A DNA stretch of 64,000 nucleotides, from the NCBI RefSeq assembly GCF_002197845.1, contig NZ_NIDE01000014.1, positions 434,001 through 498,000 on the forward strand, in the 5' to 3' direction. The position numbers were made by a program, and so were the translations under genes. Of this stretch, positions 1-9,445 are shown piece after piece. The DNA is from Fimbriiglobus ruber. GTDB lineage: Bacteria; Planctomycetota; Planctomycetia; Gemmatales; Gemmataceae. Under the pieces are notes generated by a model. The model saw only the letters and a program-made list of their open reading frames with translations. It was not told the origin of the DNA and did no database searches. Positions within the stretch are counted from its first letter, which is position 1; each line of letters opens with the position of its first letter.

Positions 1-82
1 GAAACGTGCCCCCACAACTGAGGGCGCCGGTACCAATCAGAAGGGAAGCCCCCCTGCCAGGGTAACAAACGGCTACCGCGAG

Positions 83-187
83 CGGTTGGTGGGACGATCC
101 GCTTTGGGATCGTCCCACCAACCGGGAGCAGAAAGGGAGGTCCGGAGGGACTCGGTCCCTCCGGCGGGGTTTGGGGCAGAGCCCCAA
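83..187. repeat. Three tandem hairpins upstream of cusA
   Basis: Three inverted repeats lie back to back. The first has a perfect 18-bp stem (83-100 with 107-124) around a 6-nt loop. The second has a 9-bp stem (142-150 with 156-164). The third has a 7-bp stem (171-177 with 181-187) around AGA. None is followed by a T-run, so these look like a dispersed intergenic repeat or an RNA-structure element rather than a classical terminator. The first bases of the window (about 2-20) resemble a palindromic repeat seen again near 59050 and 62415. Confidence 0.6.
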
Positions 188-249
188 GGCTCCCACCCAC
201 GAAAGTCGTCCACGGCAAGCACTGACCACACGGGGAAGTCGGGGAAGTC

Positions 250-3200
250 ATGATCGAGCGACTGATCGAGGCGTCCGTCCGGAACCGGTTCGTGGTTCTC
301 GCCCTGGCCGCGGCGCTCGCCGTGGGCGGGGTCTATGCCACCCTCCAGACGCCGGTGGACGCGATCCCGGACCTCAGCGAGAACCAGGTCATTGTCTTCA
401 CCGACTGGCCGGGCCGGAGCCCGCGCGAGATCGAGGATCAGATCACCTACCCGCTCTCGTTGCGGCTCCAGGGGCTCGCCGGCATCAAGGCGGTCCGGTC
501 GTCGTCCGAGTTCAACTTCTCGATGATCACCCTCATCTTCGAGGAGAGTACTGACTTCTACTTCGCCCGGCAGCGGGTACTCGAACGGCTGACGCAAGCG
601 GGGGCCTTCCTGCCCGCGGGCGTCGTCCCTTACATGGCCCCCGACGCGACCGCCCTCGGCCAGGTGTTCTGGTACACGGTCGAGCCGAGCCCGTCCCACC
701 CGGTCGACCCGGGCCGGCTGTGGGCCGTCAACAAGTTCTACATCGCCCCGCAGCTCAACTCGGCCGCCGGGGTCGCGGAAGTCGCCCCCGTCGGGGGGAC
801 GCCGCTCGAATACCAGATCGATGTCCGGCCGGAAACGCTTCGGACTTATGGGGTCACGGTCGGGGAACTGTTCTCGGCGGTGAGCCGAAGCAACCTCCCA
901 GCCGGCGGCGGGGTCATCCAGAAGAACAACGCCGAGTACATCGTCCGCGGCGTCGGTTGGCTCAAGGACACGGCCGACATCGAGAACACGGTGGTCAAGG
1001 AGATCAACGGCATCCCGGTCTACGTGAAGACGGTGGCGACTGTGCAGGTCGGGACGCAGTTCCGGCGGAGCGTGTTCGAGAAGGACGGGAACGAGGTCGT
1101 GGGCGGGGTGGTCCTCATGCGGCACGGGGGGAACCCGTTGGCCGTGACGGAGCGGGTGAAGGCGAAGATCCAAGAACTCCAGCCCGGTCTCCCGCCGGGT
1201 GTCCAGATCGTCCCCGCCTACGACCGCACGCGACTCATCACGGGGGCCATCCACACGCTCACCGAAGTGATGTGGCACGAGATGCTGATCGCGGGCGTCG
1301 CCATCCTGCTCATCCTGGGGCACGTCCGGAGCGTGTTCGTCATCTGCGTGACGCTGCCCCTCTCGGTCCTGTTTTCGTTCCTGTTGATGTTCCTACTTCG
1401 GAAGCTTGGCGTCATCGACATCCAAGCGAACGTAATGTCCCTCGCCGGGATCACGATCTCGATTGGCATCCTCGTCGACCAGGCGATCGTGATGACGGAG
1501 AACGCGACACACCACCTCAAGGAACGCTTCGGCGACCAGAAGGTGACCGGAGACACCCGGGAAATCGTCGTCCGCGCTTGCCGCACCGTCGGCCGGCCGA
1601 TCTTCTTTTCCGTCCTCATCATGCTGCTCTCGTTCGTCCCGGTGTTCATGCTCTCGGGGCGGGAAGGGAAGTATTTTCACCCACTCGCGTTCACCAAGAG
1701 CTTCGCCCTCCTCGGTGTCGCCCTGATCTCGGTCACGGTGGTGCCGGCGCTGATTCCGACCTTCATCCGCGGGCGGCTCCGAAGCGAAGAGGAGAACTGG
1801 ATCGTTCGGGGCTTCATCCGCGTCTACCGGCCGCTCCTCACCTGGGCGCTGCCGCGGCGGAATCTGGTCATGTGGGCGTTCGCCGCGCTGCTCATCCTCG
1901 CGGCCGGCCTCTTCCCCGTTCAGGCGCTCGTTGGGATGGGGGCTTCCGAGTCGGCGTGGGGGGCGATGTTCCTTATTGTCTTCGGCGTTGTGACCGTTCT
2001 CACGGTCGCGTTCACCCGCGGGTTCCTGCCGCAGGCGGTCTCACTCGCGACCCTCGTCCTGCTCGCGCTCTGGGCCTGGCACTTCCCGAAGATCGGCGTC
2101 TCGTTCATGCCGGCTCTCGACGAGGGGACGACGCTCGACATGCCGGTCACGGTGCCGCGGGTGAGCGTGACCGAGGCGGCGGACGACCTCAAGGCCCGCG
2201 ACGCACTGCTCCGCGGGTTCCCGGAGGTCGAGTCGGTCGTCGGCAAGGCGGGCCGGGCGGACACCCCGACCGACCCGGCCCCGCTCGACATGGTGGAGAC
2301 CTTCGTGAACTTTCGGCCGCGCGAGTTGTGGCCGAAGCGCGTCCTCCGGTTTCCGGACGCCGACCTCCAGACACGGGCCGTCCTCCGGGCGCTTGAGGAC
2401 CGGGGGTATCTCCTCCCGGCTCCGCACGCCGACGACCGGGAAAACGTGGTCAACGAGGCGGCGCAGCGGGCGCTGGAGCGGTTCGACGAGACGATACGGG
2501 AACTCGCGCTGCGGCACTACGTCGAGTTCGAGCAGGAATTGGGGCCAATGCTCACCCGGTTCGTGGTCGCGGAGACGCTTCGCCGGATGCGTGAGGCGGG
2601 GCACCTCGACGCCCTCACGGCTGGCGACGAGGCGAAACTCGCCGAGGAATTGTCCACACAATTGACCCCGGACGAGGGAGTACGGCTCGCCAAACAACCT
2701 GCCCTGGAAGCGATCACCCGCATCCAACGTCAGACGACCGAGACCCTCGCCGCTCGGAAGGTCATTGGGGATGCCGCGGTCGCCCTGGAGATACACGAAG
2801 GGCGACTCGGCCAGGCGTTGGGTACTCTGAGGGAATCTCTCGGCGGGGTACGTGAGACGCTTGCCGGTGCGGTACTCCGGGCGACCAACGACCGGCGGCA
2901 CGGGGCCTGGATCGAGAGCGTAAACAAGGTGAATTGGGAACTCTTCGACCGCGGGACCGAGGCGTTTACCTGGTACGCCATCGACGAACTCGTCGCGAGC
3001 GGGAGCCGGGTCGCACTCGTCCAAGCTGCTCCGTTGGGGATCGAGGCCGAACGGTTTGCCGCGGCATCAAAGAACGTTCGCCTTGGGAAACCTTACGACG
3101 CGGACGCGCTGGAACCGTTGGGGAAACTCCGGGCGGAACTCGAAGGGCCGTTCCGCGAACGGGTCTTCCTCTGGCGGCGGACCGGCGGGCCGAAGGGGGA

Positions 3201-4635
3201 CCTCGTGGACGACGAGTTTGGCCGTGTTCTCCAGGTGCCGGGGTGGTCGAATATTTTTACCCAGCCCATCATCAACCGGATCGAGATGCTTTCGACCGGG
3301 GTGCGGACGGACATCGGCATCAAGGTGTTCGGCCCGGACCTCGACACCGTGGACCGGGTGTGCAAGCGGATCGAGGCGGCGGTCAAGCCCGTCCCCGGTG
3401 CCCGCGATGTCATCGCCGCGCCGATCATGGGAAAGGGCTACCTGGATGTCACCATCGACCGCGAGCGGGCAGCCCGCTACGGCGTCACGGTCGAAGACAT
3501 TGAGACCGAGATCGAGATGGCGCTCGGCGGGCGGGTCGTCACCCAAACGGTCGAGAAGCGGGATCGGTTCCCGGTCCGCGTCCGCTACGCCCGCGCGGGG
3601 CGGGAGGACGAGGAGGCGGTGAAGCGGCTCCTCGTGACCGGGAGCGCCCGGGCCGACCGGCCGGCCGGGGACGCCATGTCGGCCAACACAACGACCGTGG
3701 CCGCGCACCCCGCGGCGCCCGGCCCGGCCCACGCGGCGAGGGGCAAAGTGCTCATTCCGCTCGCGTCCGTCGCCGATGTCCGGATCGTCGAAGGGCCGGC
3801 GGTCATCAAGAGCGAGAACGGCCGCCTGCTGAACTACGTGACACTCAACGTCCGCGGCCGGGACGCGGTCGGGTTCGTCGAGGAGGCGCGGCGGGTCGTC
3901 GAGCAGAAAGTGAAGCTCCCCGAAGGCGTTCACGTCGAATGGGCCGGCGAGTTCGAACACCAGGAGCGGGCCGCGCGGACGCTCAAGATCGTCTTGCCCG
4001 TAGTCATTCTCGTTATCTTCCTCCTCCTCTATCTCACGTACCACGACTTCGCCGACGCCGTCCTGATGATGCTCGCCGTCCCCGAAGCGCTCGCGGGCGG
4101 GGCGTTCTTTCTCTACTTCTTCCCGAAGCTGGTCTACGGCTGGCACTCGCCGCCCGTCGACTTCAGTGTCGCCGTCTGGGTCGGGTTCATCGCCTGCTTC
4201 GGGATGGCGACCGAGACCGGCATCATCATGCTGGTCTACCTCCGGGAGGCGATCGAGAAGCGGGGCGGCCTGGAGAACATCCGGTCGCTTGACGAACTCC
4301 GCGAGGCGGTCATCGAGGGGGCCGTCCACCGGCTCCGGCCGAAGCTTCTCACGGAAGGAGTGGCGATCGTCGCCATCTTCCCGATGGTCTTCGCGTCGGG
4401 AGTCGGTGGCGAGGTACTCGCCCCAATGGCCCTACCCGTGTTGGGCGGGTTGCTGATCTCGGACGAGGTGGTGGATCTATTCCTCCCGGTGCGCTTTTAT
4501 TGGGTGCGGCGGGCGCGGTGGCTCAAGCTCCAGGAGGAGAAGGCCCGGTCGGCGGCCGCGGCGGAGCAAGTCGCGCTCGTTCGCGCGATGGACGGCTCCG
4601 ATGTTGTGGCGGGGACGGCTGGCGGTGTAGTGTGA
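250..4635 (+). CDS. cusA: CusA-like heavy-metal RND efflux pump with a large periplasmic insertion
   Basis: Inner-membrane proton antiporter of the heavy-metal-efflux RND family, expected to export Cu(I)/Ag(I) with an adaptor and an outer-membrane channel. The protein has 1461 residues; CusA has about 1050. TM1 is near residues 11-31, and the TM4 motif GILVDQAIV contains the proton-relay Asp410. The three methionines that bind copper in CusA are found by context: Met631 (TLDMP), Met681 (PLDMVET) and Met1013 (RIEMLSTG). In CusA the last two are about 50 residues apart; here they are 332 apart, so about 280 residues, largely charged and probably helical, are inserted in the porter domain. A second low-complexity insertion (Ala/Pro/His-rich) lies near residues 1135-1165. 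No adaptor gene is adjacent within the window. ATG chosen; the ribosome site is weak. Confidence 0.9.
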   Translation: MIERLIEASVRNRFVVLALAAALAVGGVYATLQTPVDAIPDLSENQVIVFTDWPGRSPREIEDQITYPLSLRLQGLAGIKAVRSSSEFNFSMITLIFEESTDFYFARQRVLERLTQAGAFLPAGVVPYMAPDATALGQVFWYTVEPSPSHPVDPGRLWAVNKFYIAPQLNSAAGVAEVAPVGGTPLEYQIDVRPETLRTYGVTVGELFSAVSRSNLPAGGGVIQKNNAEYIVRGVGWLKDTADIENTVVKEINGIPVYVKTVATVQVGTQFRRSVFEKDGNEVVGGVVLMRHGGNPLAVTERVKAKIQELQPGLPPGVQIVPAYDRTRLITGAIHTLTEVMWHEMLIAGVAILLILGHVRSVFVICVTLPLSVLFSFLLMFLLRKLGVIDIQANVMSLAGITISIGILVDQAIVMTENATHHLKERFGDQKVTGDTREIVVRACRTVGRPIFFSVLIMLLSFVPVFMLSGREGKYFHPLAFTKSFALLGVALISVTVVPALIPTFIRGRLRSEEENWIVRGFIRVYRPLLTWALPRRNLVMWAFAALLILAAGLFPVQALVGMGASESAWGAMFLIVFGVVTVLTVAFTRGFLPQAVSLATLVLLALWAWHFPKIGVSFMPALDEGTTLDMPVTVPRVSVTEAADDLKARDALLRGFPEVESVVGKAGRADTPTDPAPLDMVETFVNFRPRELWPKRVLRFPDADLQTRAVLRALEDRGYLLPAPHADDRENVVNEAAQRALERFDETIRELALRHYVEFEQELGPMLTRFVVAETLRRMREAGHLDALTAGDEAKLAEELSTQLTPDEGVRLAKQPALEAITRIQRQTTETLAARKVIGDAAVALEIHEGRLGQALGTLRESLGGVRETLAGAVLRATNDRRHGAWIESVNKVNWELFDRGTEAFTWYAIDELVASGSRVALVQAAPLGIEAERFAAASKNVRLGKPYDADALEPLGKLRAELEGPFRERVFLWRRTGGPKGDLVDDEFGRVLQVPGWSNIFTQPIINRIEMLSTGVRTDIGIKVFGPDLDTVDRVCKRIEAAVKPVPGARDVIAAPIMGKGYLDVTIDRERAARYGVTVEDIETEIEMALGGRVVTQTVEKRDRFPVRVRYARAGREDEEAVKRLLVTGSARADRPAGDAMSANTTTVAAHPAAPGPAHAARGKVLIPLASVADVRIVEGPAVIKSENGRLLNYVTLNVRGRDAVGFVEEARRVVEQKVKLPEGVHVEWAGEFEHQERAARTLKIVLPVVILVIFLLLYLTYHDFADAVLMMLAVPEALAGGAFFLYFFPKLVYGWHSPPVDFSVAVWVGFIACFGMATETGIIMLVYLREAIEKRGGLENIRSLDELREAVIEGAVHRLRPKLLTEGVAIVAIFPMVFASGVGGEVLAPMALPVLGGLLISDEVVDLFLPVRFYWVRRARWLKLQEEKARSAAAAEQVALVRAMDGSDVVAGTAGGVV

Positions 4636-4795
4636 GATCCGGGGTCAACGATCGTTTTGCGGCCCAGGATTGTTGTGGGAGTAGTCCGGTCCTACAAGTG
4701 GACCGGCTCTCGATAGGTGGTTTTAACGGACGGCTCGGTCGCTCGGCCTTGTGGCCGGCGGGCCGTCCGGAGACCCAACGATGGAGGATGGTTCG

Positions 4796-5149
4796 ATGAT
4801 CCGCGCGTTTTCTCTGTTTGCGGCCCTCGTGGTCGGAACCTTGGGCTCTGTGCAGTTACTCGCCGCCGACAAGCCGGCGGCCGACAAGGAGGTCAAGCTC
4901 ACCGGCACGCTGGTCTGCGCGAAGTGCAAGCTCAAGGCCGAGGGCATCAAGAAATGCACGAACGCCCTCCAGGTGAAAGAAGGCGAGAAGACCGTCACCT
5001 ACTTCCTGGAGGACAAGGGGAACGGTGAAGGCTACCACGAGGACGTCTGCGGCGGCAGCGAGAAGGCCAATGTCACCGTCGTCGGCACGGTGAGCGAAAA
5101 GGATGGGAAGAAGTGGGTGAAGCCCACGAAGGTTGAGGCGCCGAAATAG
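4796..5149 (+). CDS. Small secreted CxxC protein, DUF6370-like
   Basis: A 117-residue protein with a signal peptide at about residues 1-24 (cleavage near LLAA-DK). The mature part is Lys-rich with Cys41 and Cys44 (CAKC), Cys54 and Cys85, and one His beside the last Cys (YHEDVC). From memory it resembles the planctomycete family DUF6370; function is unknown, but the Cys pattern suggests metal binding or disulphides in the periplasm. It follows cusA by 160 bp, which fits a copper-related role (inference). The start at 4796 is preferred over an in-frame upstream one because GGAGG lies 8 bases before it and the signal peptide begins there. A terminator hairpin follows. Confidence 0.75.
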   Translation: MIRAFSLFAALVVGTLGSVQLLAADKPAADKEVKLTGTLVCAKCKLKAEGIKKCTNALQVKEGEKTVTYFLEDKGNGEGYHEDVCGGSEKANVTVVGTVSEKDGKKWVKPTKVEAPK

Positions 5150-5172
5150 CACGTGACTACGTCGCGAACGCG

Positions 5173-5207
5173 GACGGCTCCCTTTAACGGGGAGCCGTCT
5201 CGTTTTT
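5173..5207. terminator. Intrinsic terminator between convergent genes
   Basis: A 10-bp perfect GC-rich stem (5173-5182 with 5190-5199) with a 7-nt loop, followed by five T residues at 5203-5207 on the plus strand. It ends the small CxxC gene. The stop codon of the opposing TolC-like gene (5184-5186) lies inside the loop, so the terminator overlaps the last codons of that gene. Confidence 0.8.
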
Positions 5208-6638
5208 CGGGTCTGCGGAATTGGCAGCGAGAACGGCCCCACCGATGACGCGCTCCAGCACCGCCCGTCGCTGCTGGTAGTCGGCGCCGGTCTGGTAGTA
5301 GCGGTCCCGGAGGTCGACGAGGTTTCTCTGGGCCTCGATGAGTGTCAGGAAGGGAACCTTGCCGGTAACGTAAGCCGTCTGGGCGGCCTTCACGTTCTCT
5401 CGCGCGGCCGGGAGAATCTTTTCTTCGTAAAGCTTCAACCCCTGCTCGCTCTCCCGCACCTGGGCGGCCGACTGTTCGACCTCCAATCCGACCTGGTTCA
5501 CCTGTTGGGTGAGCTGGGCCTGACGTTGGGCGAGCTGGGCCGCGGCCTCGGCCACGGCACCGCGCCGGCGGTCGAGCCGGACCGGGAGGTTCATCCGGAC
5601 GCCGACCTGCGGCCGTAGCCGTTGCTGGCCGTCGGACGCCTGCCAGAACGAGTCGTAAGCCGCCATCGCTTCGATGTCCGGGTAGTACTCCCGTTGGGCG
5701 AGGGCGAGCGACGCTTGGTCGGCGGAGATGCGGGCCGCGAGCGCCTGGAGGTCCGGCCGGCGGGCGACGGCCACCTCCCGGAGCGCGGCCGTTTCGGGCA
5801 CGGCCGAGGGCTTGGCGAGCCCCTTCGGCGGGGGCGGTAGGGGTGAGTCGGCGGGGAGGTTCATGAGTGTGTTCAGCCGGGCCGCGGCGACCCGCCGGGC
5901 GCGCACCAGCGACAGCTTCCGCTCGAACAATTTCCCGGTCTCCACCTCTGCCTGGAGGACGTCTTGTTGCGGGGCCTGCCCGGTCTGGTATCGGGTCTCC
6001 GCGTTCTTCTTGAACTCGGCGAGGAGTTTGAGTCCTTCTCCGTTAACTTCGAGCCCGCGCTCGGCGAGGTAATAGTCGGCGAACGCCAGCCGGGCACTCT
6101 CGACGAGTTGAAGGCGTGTGTCGTCGAGGTCGTGCCCGGCGGCCGACGCCTGGGCGAGAGCCGACTGCCCCCGGAGCGATCGCTTCCCGAAGAAGGGGAG
6201 CTTCTGGCTAACTTCAAACCGGGCCGAATCGTTGACCTTGCTCGACCCGAGGCTCGCCGGGGCGACCCAGGACGTGAACGAGGGATCGTCGAGCGAGGTG
6301 ACTTGCGGGTAGCGGGCCGCGGCGGCGTCCACCGCGGCCGCCATCTGGGCGATCGTCGGGTTGCGGGCGAGAACCTGGTCGACGACGAAATCCGCCGAGA
6401 GTTCGTTGACCACAGGCAGCGGCTTCACGTCCGGAGCGGCGGGCGCGGGAGCAACCGCCGCGGCCTGGAGTACGGGGGCAGGAGACGGTGGGACCGACGG
6501 CATCTCAGGTATGCTTCGGGATTCATAAACGGGCGGCGGCACCCGGGACGGGGTGGCCGCGCAGCCGAGTGCCATGAACCCGGAGAGGCAAAGGAGCGAA
6601 CCGACGAACTGGCGGATACGCGGCTCGATCAGATCCAT
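5184..6638 (-). CDS. TolC/CusC-type outer-membrane efflux lipoprotein
   Basis: Outer-membrane factor of tripartite efflux systems, 484 residues. The N-terminus has a hydrophobic segment and lipobox ALGC with Cys26, so it is probably lipid-anchored. A Pro/Ala-rich linker (about 30-75) precedes two OEP repeats with the usual long helices; motifs include RFEVSQKLPFFGKR near 140 and repeated Gln/Ala/Glu heptad stretches near 370-410 and 430-470. It is the obvious channel partner for the CusA-like pump, although it is transcribed convergently. The ATG at 6638 has a good upstream AAAGGA. The 3' end overlaps a bidirectional-looking hairpin. Confidence 0.88.
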   Translation of the reverse strand: MDLIEPRIRQFVGSLLCLSGFMALGCAATPSRVPPPVYESRSIPEMPSVPPSPAPVLQAAAVAPAPAAPDVKPLPVVNELSADFVVDQVLARNPTIAQMAAAVDAAAARYPQVTSLDDPSFTSWVAPASLGSSKVNDSARFEVSQKLPFFGKRSLRGQSALAQASAAGHDLDDTRLQLVESARLAFADYYLAERGLEVNGEGLKLLAEFKKNAETRYQTGQAPQQDVLQAEVETGKLFERKLSLVRARRVAAARLNTLMNLPADSPLPPPPKGLAKPSAVPETAALREVAVARRPDLQALAARISADQASLALAQREYYPDIEAMAAYDSFWQASDGQQRLRPQVGVRMNLPVRLDRRRGAVAEAAAQLAQRQAQLTQQVNQVGLEVEQSAAQVRESEQGLKLYEEKILPAARENVKAAQTAYVTGKVPFLTLIEAQRNLVDLRDRYYQTGADYQQRRAVLERVIGGAVLAANSADPKNETAPR

Positions 6639-6787
6639 CGGACTTTCCTTTTATCACTCACCGCCACGTACCGCGAGGTCTCCTTCTTCATCGGTTTTGC
6701 CGCCTTTATCGGTTAAACGTATTTTGTTGCCGCGACGTTGGGATCGTCCGGCCTGGCCGCACCCCCACACGGACCGAAGGGGCCGGC

Positions 6788-6793
6788 TATAAT
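6788..6793 (+). promoter_or_regulatory. Possible -10 box (TATAAT)
   Basis: A perfect TATAAT lies 42 bases before the ABC permease ATG in a GC-rich context. No recognisable -35 hexamer sits 16-18 bases upstream, so support is limited to the -10 match. Confidence 0.3.
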
Positions 6794-6835
6794 CCCCGTG
6801 TCCGTACCGCCCCCATTCATTTGAGTACCGAACGC

Positions 6836-8146
6836 ATGCGGTGGTCCGTCGTCCGGCTGATTGCCGGGAAGGAATTGCGCGACTTGCTCCGGGACCGCCG
6901 GACCGTCATGCTGATCCTCGTTCTCCCGGCCGTCCTGTACCCCCTGTTCGGTGGCGTCGCGCTGTCGTTCGCATACGCCTTGAAGTCGCAGCCGGCGGTG
7001 GTCGGCGTCGTGGGCGGCGACCGCCTCCCGGGTCCGGGGTCCGGGCTGCCGTCGCTCGTCACTGGTGAGCGCGCGGCCGACGGGTTGGACGCCAACGAGG
7101 ACGATTTCGGCCCGGTCGTCTTCCGCCCCCTCGACGGCGACCCGGCCGCCGCCCTCCGGGAAAAGCGGGCGGACGTGGTTCTCGTCGTCGCCCCGGACTT
7201 CGCCCTCAACCTGGGAGACACCGGCCACAAGCCAAAGTTGACCATCCTGCACCGCGAGGGGGACGAGAAGGCCAAGCTCGCGGGCCGGCGCCTGAGCGGG
7301 ATCATCCGCGTGTGGGAGAAGCAACTTCGCGAGCGCCGGTTTGAGCGGGCGCACTTGCCGAAAGACTTCGACAAAGTCCTCACCGTCGACGACCCGCAGA
7401 CCGACAAACCCAAGGAAAAGCGGGCGGCCGACGAACTGCGGGACACGTTTTGCCGCATTTTCCCCTTCATCGTGATGATGTGGCTGGTAGCCGGGGCGAT
7501 CCAACCGGCCGTCGACATGACCGCCGGGGAAAAGGAGCGGGGGACGATGGAGACCCTGCTCATCAGCCCGGCCGAGCGGTCCGAGATCGTGGCCGGGAAG
7601 TTCCTGGCGACGACCGCGTTCTCCTTCGCGTCGATGGTCTGGAACGTCCTCTGGCTGACGGCCGGCGCGGTCGTGATCGAGCGACTCTTCGACAACCCGA
7701 TCGTCAACTTCCCCGGCGTGTTCGGCTGTGTGGTCTTGGGCGTGCCGCTGGCGATGGTGTTCAGCGCGGTGGGGGTGGCCCTCGGCGTGTTCGCCAAGAG
7801 TACGAAGGAAGGCCAGTATTACCTGATGCCGATCATGCTGGTGTCCATGCCGCTCGCGTTCTGGAGTATGCTGCCGGGGGCCGAACTGACGCCCGGGACG
7901 TTCTGGGTTCCGGTCACCGGCCCGCTGTTGCTGCAACGGCGGTTACTGACCGTGTCCGGCGAGCCGATCCCGTGGGAATATTTCGGGCCGGTCCTCGGGG
8001 CGCAGGCCGTCTGGGTGGCCGCGGCACTGGCCTTCGCGGTCCGCCAGTTCCATCGGGAAAGTGTGCTGTTCCGCGAGACCGGACCGCAGAAGCGCATCGG
8101 GTTGTTCAGCCGGCTGTTCCGCCGCGACGCGGGACCGGTGGAATGA
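6836..8146 (+). CDS. ABC-2 type permease, NatB-like
   Basis: Integral membrane subunit of an ABC exporter, 436 residues. It begins with the family signature AGKELRDLLRDRRT, then TM1 (about 26-48), a large extracytoplasmic domain (about 50-205) and a C-terminal bundle of about five TM helices containing the motif AGEKERGTMETLLISP. This is the NatB/ABC-2 layout: substrate may be sodium, a drug or a lipid, and cannot be decided. There is no ATPase gene next to it, which is unusual. A TTG 15 bases upstream is in frame, but ATG at 6836 places the conserved MRWSVVRLIAGKEL at the N-terminus. Confidence 0.85.
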   Translation: MRWSVVRLIAGKELRDLLRDRRTVMLILVLPAVLYPLFGGVALSFAYALKSQPAVVGVVGGDRLPGPGSGLPSLVTGERAADGLDANEDDFGPVVFRPLDGDPAAALREKRADVVLVVAPDFALNLGDTGHKPKLTILHREGDEKAKLAGRRLSGIIRVWEKQLRERRFERAHLPKDFDKVLTVDDPQTDKPKEKRAADELRDTFCRIFPFIVMMWLVAGAIQPAVDMTAGEKERGTMETLLISPAERSEIVAGKFLATTAFSFASMVWNVLWLTAGAVVIERLFDNPIVNFPGVFGCVVLGVPLAMVFSAVGVALGVFAKSTKEGQYYLMPIMLVSMPLAFWSMLPGAELTPGTFWVPVTGPLLLQRRLLTVSGEPIPWEYFGPVLGAQAVWVAAALAFAVRQFHRESVLFRETGPQKRIGLFSRLFRRDAGPVE

Positions 8147-8260
8147 AAAGCCGTGGTCGCAAAAAGGCGTAAATGCGCAAATGCAGGATTGAATAAAAGC
8201 GGCTCTGATCCGATTCCCGATCTGGGTAGTGGTGATGTCCGATCTTGGTCCAAGTCGGGC

Positions 8261-8420
8261 CCCGGTGTCCCCGGGCTCCCGCCCGGGTCTACGTTCGGCC
8301 GCCCCGGAGGGGCGGAAAACCACGAACGGTCGTTGCGTCTGGTCTCTCACGCGGGCGCCGGATTTCCGCCCCTCCGGGGCGGCCGAACGTAGACCCGGGC
8401 GGGAGCCCGGGGACACCGGG
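8261..8420. repeat. 58-bp perfect inverted repeat
   Basis: Within a 378-bp gene-free gap, arms 8261-8318 and 8363-8420 are exact reverse complements separated by 44 bp. No ORF of note lies inside. It resembles a miniature non-coding mobile element or a large REP/BIME-type structure. RNA from it would form a very stable cruciform-like hairpin. Confidence 0.8.
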
Positions 8421-8524
8421 GAAACGACTGCACCGACACCAAAGACCGGCCGGGATCGGACACCACCCGGACCTGAATCAGAGCGATACCCCAACGCCTT
8501 TCGTGCCTCTTTGTGGCCATTCTT

Positions 8525-9445
8525 ATGACTCCGATCGTCGGCATCGGCGAGCTCCTCTGGGACGTTTACCCGGACGGCCGGAAGGTGGCCGGCGGGGCGC
8601 CGTTCAACTTCGCGTTCCACTGCCAACAACTCGGGCACGAGACGGTGATCGTCAGCCGCGTCGGCGACGACGACCTCGGCCGCGAGTTGCGCGAAGAAGT
8701 CCGCCGCTTGGGGATGACGGACGAATTCATTCAGACCGACCCCAACCACCCGACCGGCACCGTGCGCGTGTCGGTCGACGCGGGAGGCCAACCGACGTAC
8801 ACGATCGCGGAAGACGTCGCGTGGGATTACATCACCTGGGACGAACACCTCAAGAGGCTCGCGGCGTCCGCGACCGCCGTATGCTTCGGGACACTGGCGC
8901 AGCGGCAATCGGTCAGCCGCGACGCGATCCGCCGGCTCGTTGATCCGACGACGTCCGCACTTCGGGTTTGTGACCTGAATTTCCGCTGGCCGTTCGTCAC
9001 GAGCGACGTGGTCAAAGCGTCCCTGGCGTCGGCGAACTGGGTGAAATTGAATCACGACGAGTTAGCCCTGGTGCCCGAACTTGTCGATTGGCGAATTGCC
9101 GCTTCGTCGCCGGACGAACGAACGGCGGAAACGATCGACCGCCTGAAATCCGACTTCCCGCTCAAACTCATCTGCGTCACCCGCGGAGGCCACGGGTGCA
9201 AGATCGTCTCGGAATGGGGCGATGTGGACTTGCCGGGAGTGCCCGTCAACCTGGTCGACACCGTCGGCGCCGGCGACGCGTTCACGGCCGCCCTGTTGGT
9301 TCTGCAGCTGGAACGCGCGCGGCCCCTTTCCGAAGTGGCGCGATCCGCCCTCCATTACGCGGGCCGCGTGTGCGAGTTCCGGGGCGGGACGCCGCGGATC
9401 GACCGGGCCGATGTTGAGCGGGCAGCGTTCGGGAGATTGTCGTGA
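8525..9445 (+). CDS. PfkB-family sugar kinase (fructokinase-like)
   Basis: ATP-dependent carbohydrate kinase of the ribokinase/PfkB family, 306 residues, cytosolic. The N-terminal signature is GELLWDVYPDG followed by GGAPFNFAFH (substrate pocket). The C-terminal signature DTVGAGDAF contains the catalytic base Asp251 and the anion hole. The short N-terminus and GGAPFN variant are most like fructokinases, but the sugar is uncertain. A GTG 12 bases upstream is also possible; ATG at 8525 matches the family start. The stop overlaps the GTG start of the next gene (GTGA), so the two are probably co-translated. Confidence 0.88.
   Translation: MTPIVGIGELLWDVYPDGRKVAGGAPFNFAFHCQQLGHETVIVSRVGDDDLGRELREEVRRLGMTDEFIQTDPNHPTGTVRVSVDAGGQPTYTIAEDVAWDYITWDEHLKRLAASATAVCFGTLAQRQSVSRDAIRRLVDPTTSALRVCDLNFRWPFVTSDVVKASLASANWVKLNHDELALVPELVDWRIAASSPDERTAETIDRLKSDFPLKLICVTRGGHGCKIVSEWGDVDLPGVPVNLVDTVGAGDAFTAALLVLQLERARPLSEVARSALHYAGRVCEFRGGTPRIDRADVERAAFGRLS

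Noticed and set aside
73-1323. 416-residue minus-strand ORF over the cusA start
   Set aside because: Antisense to conserved CusA sequence, low-complexity Arg/Asp/Pro composition, no recognisable domain.
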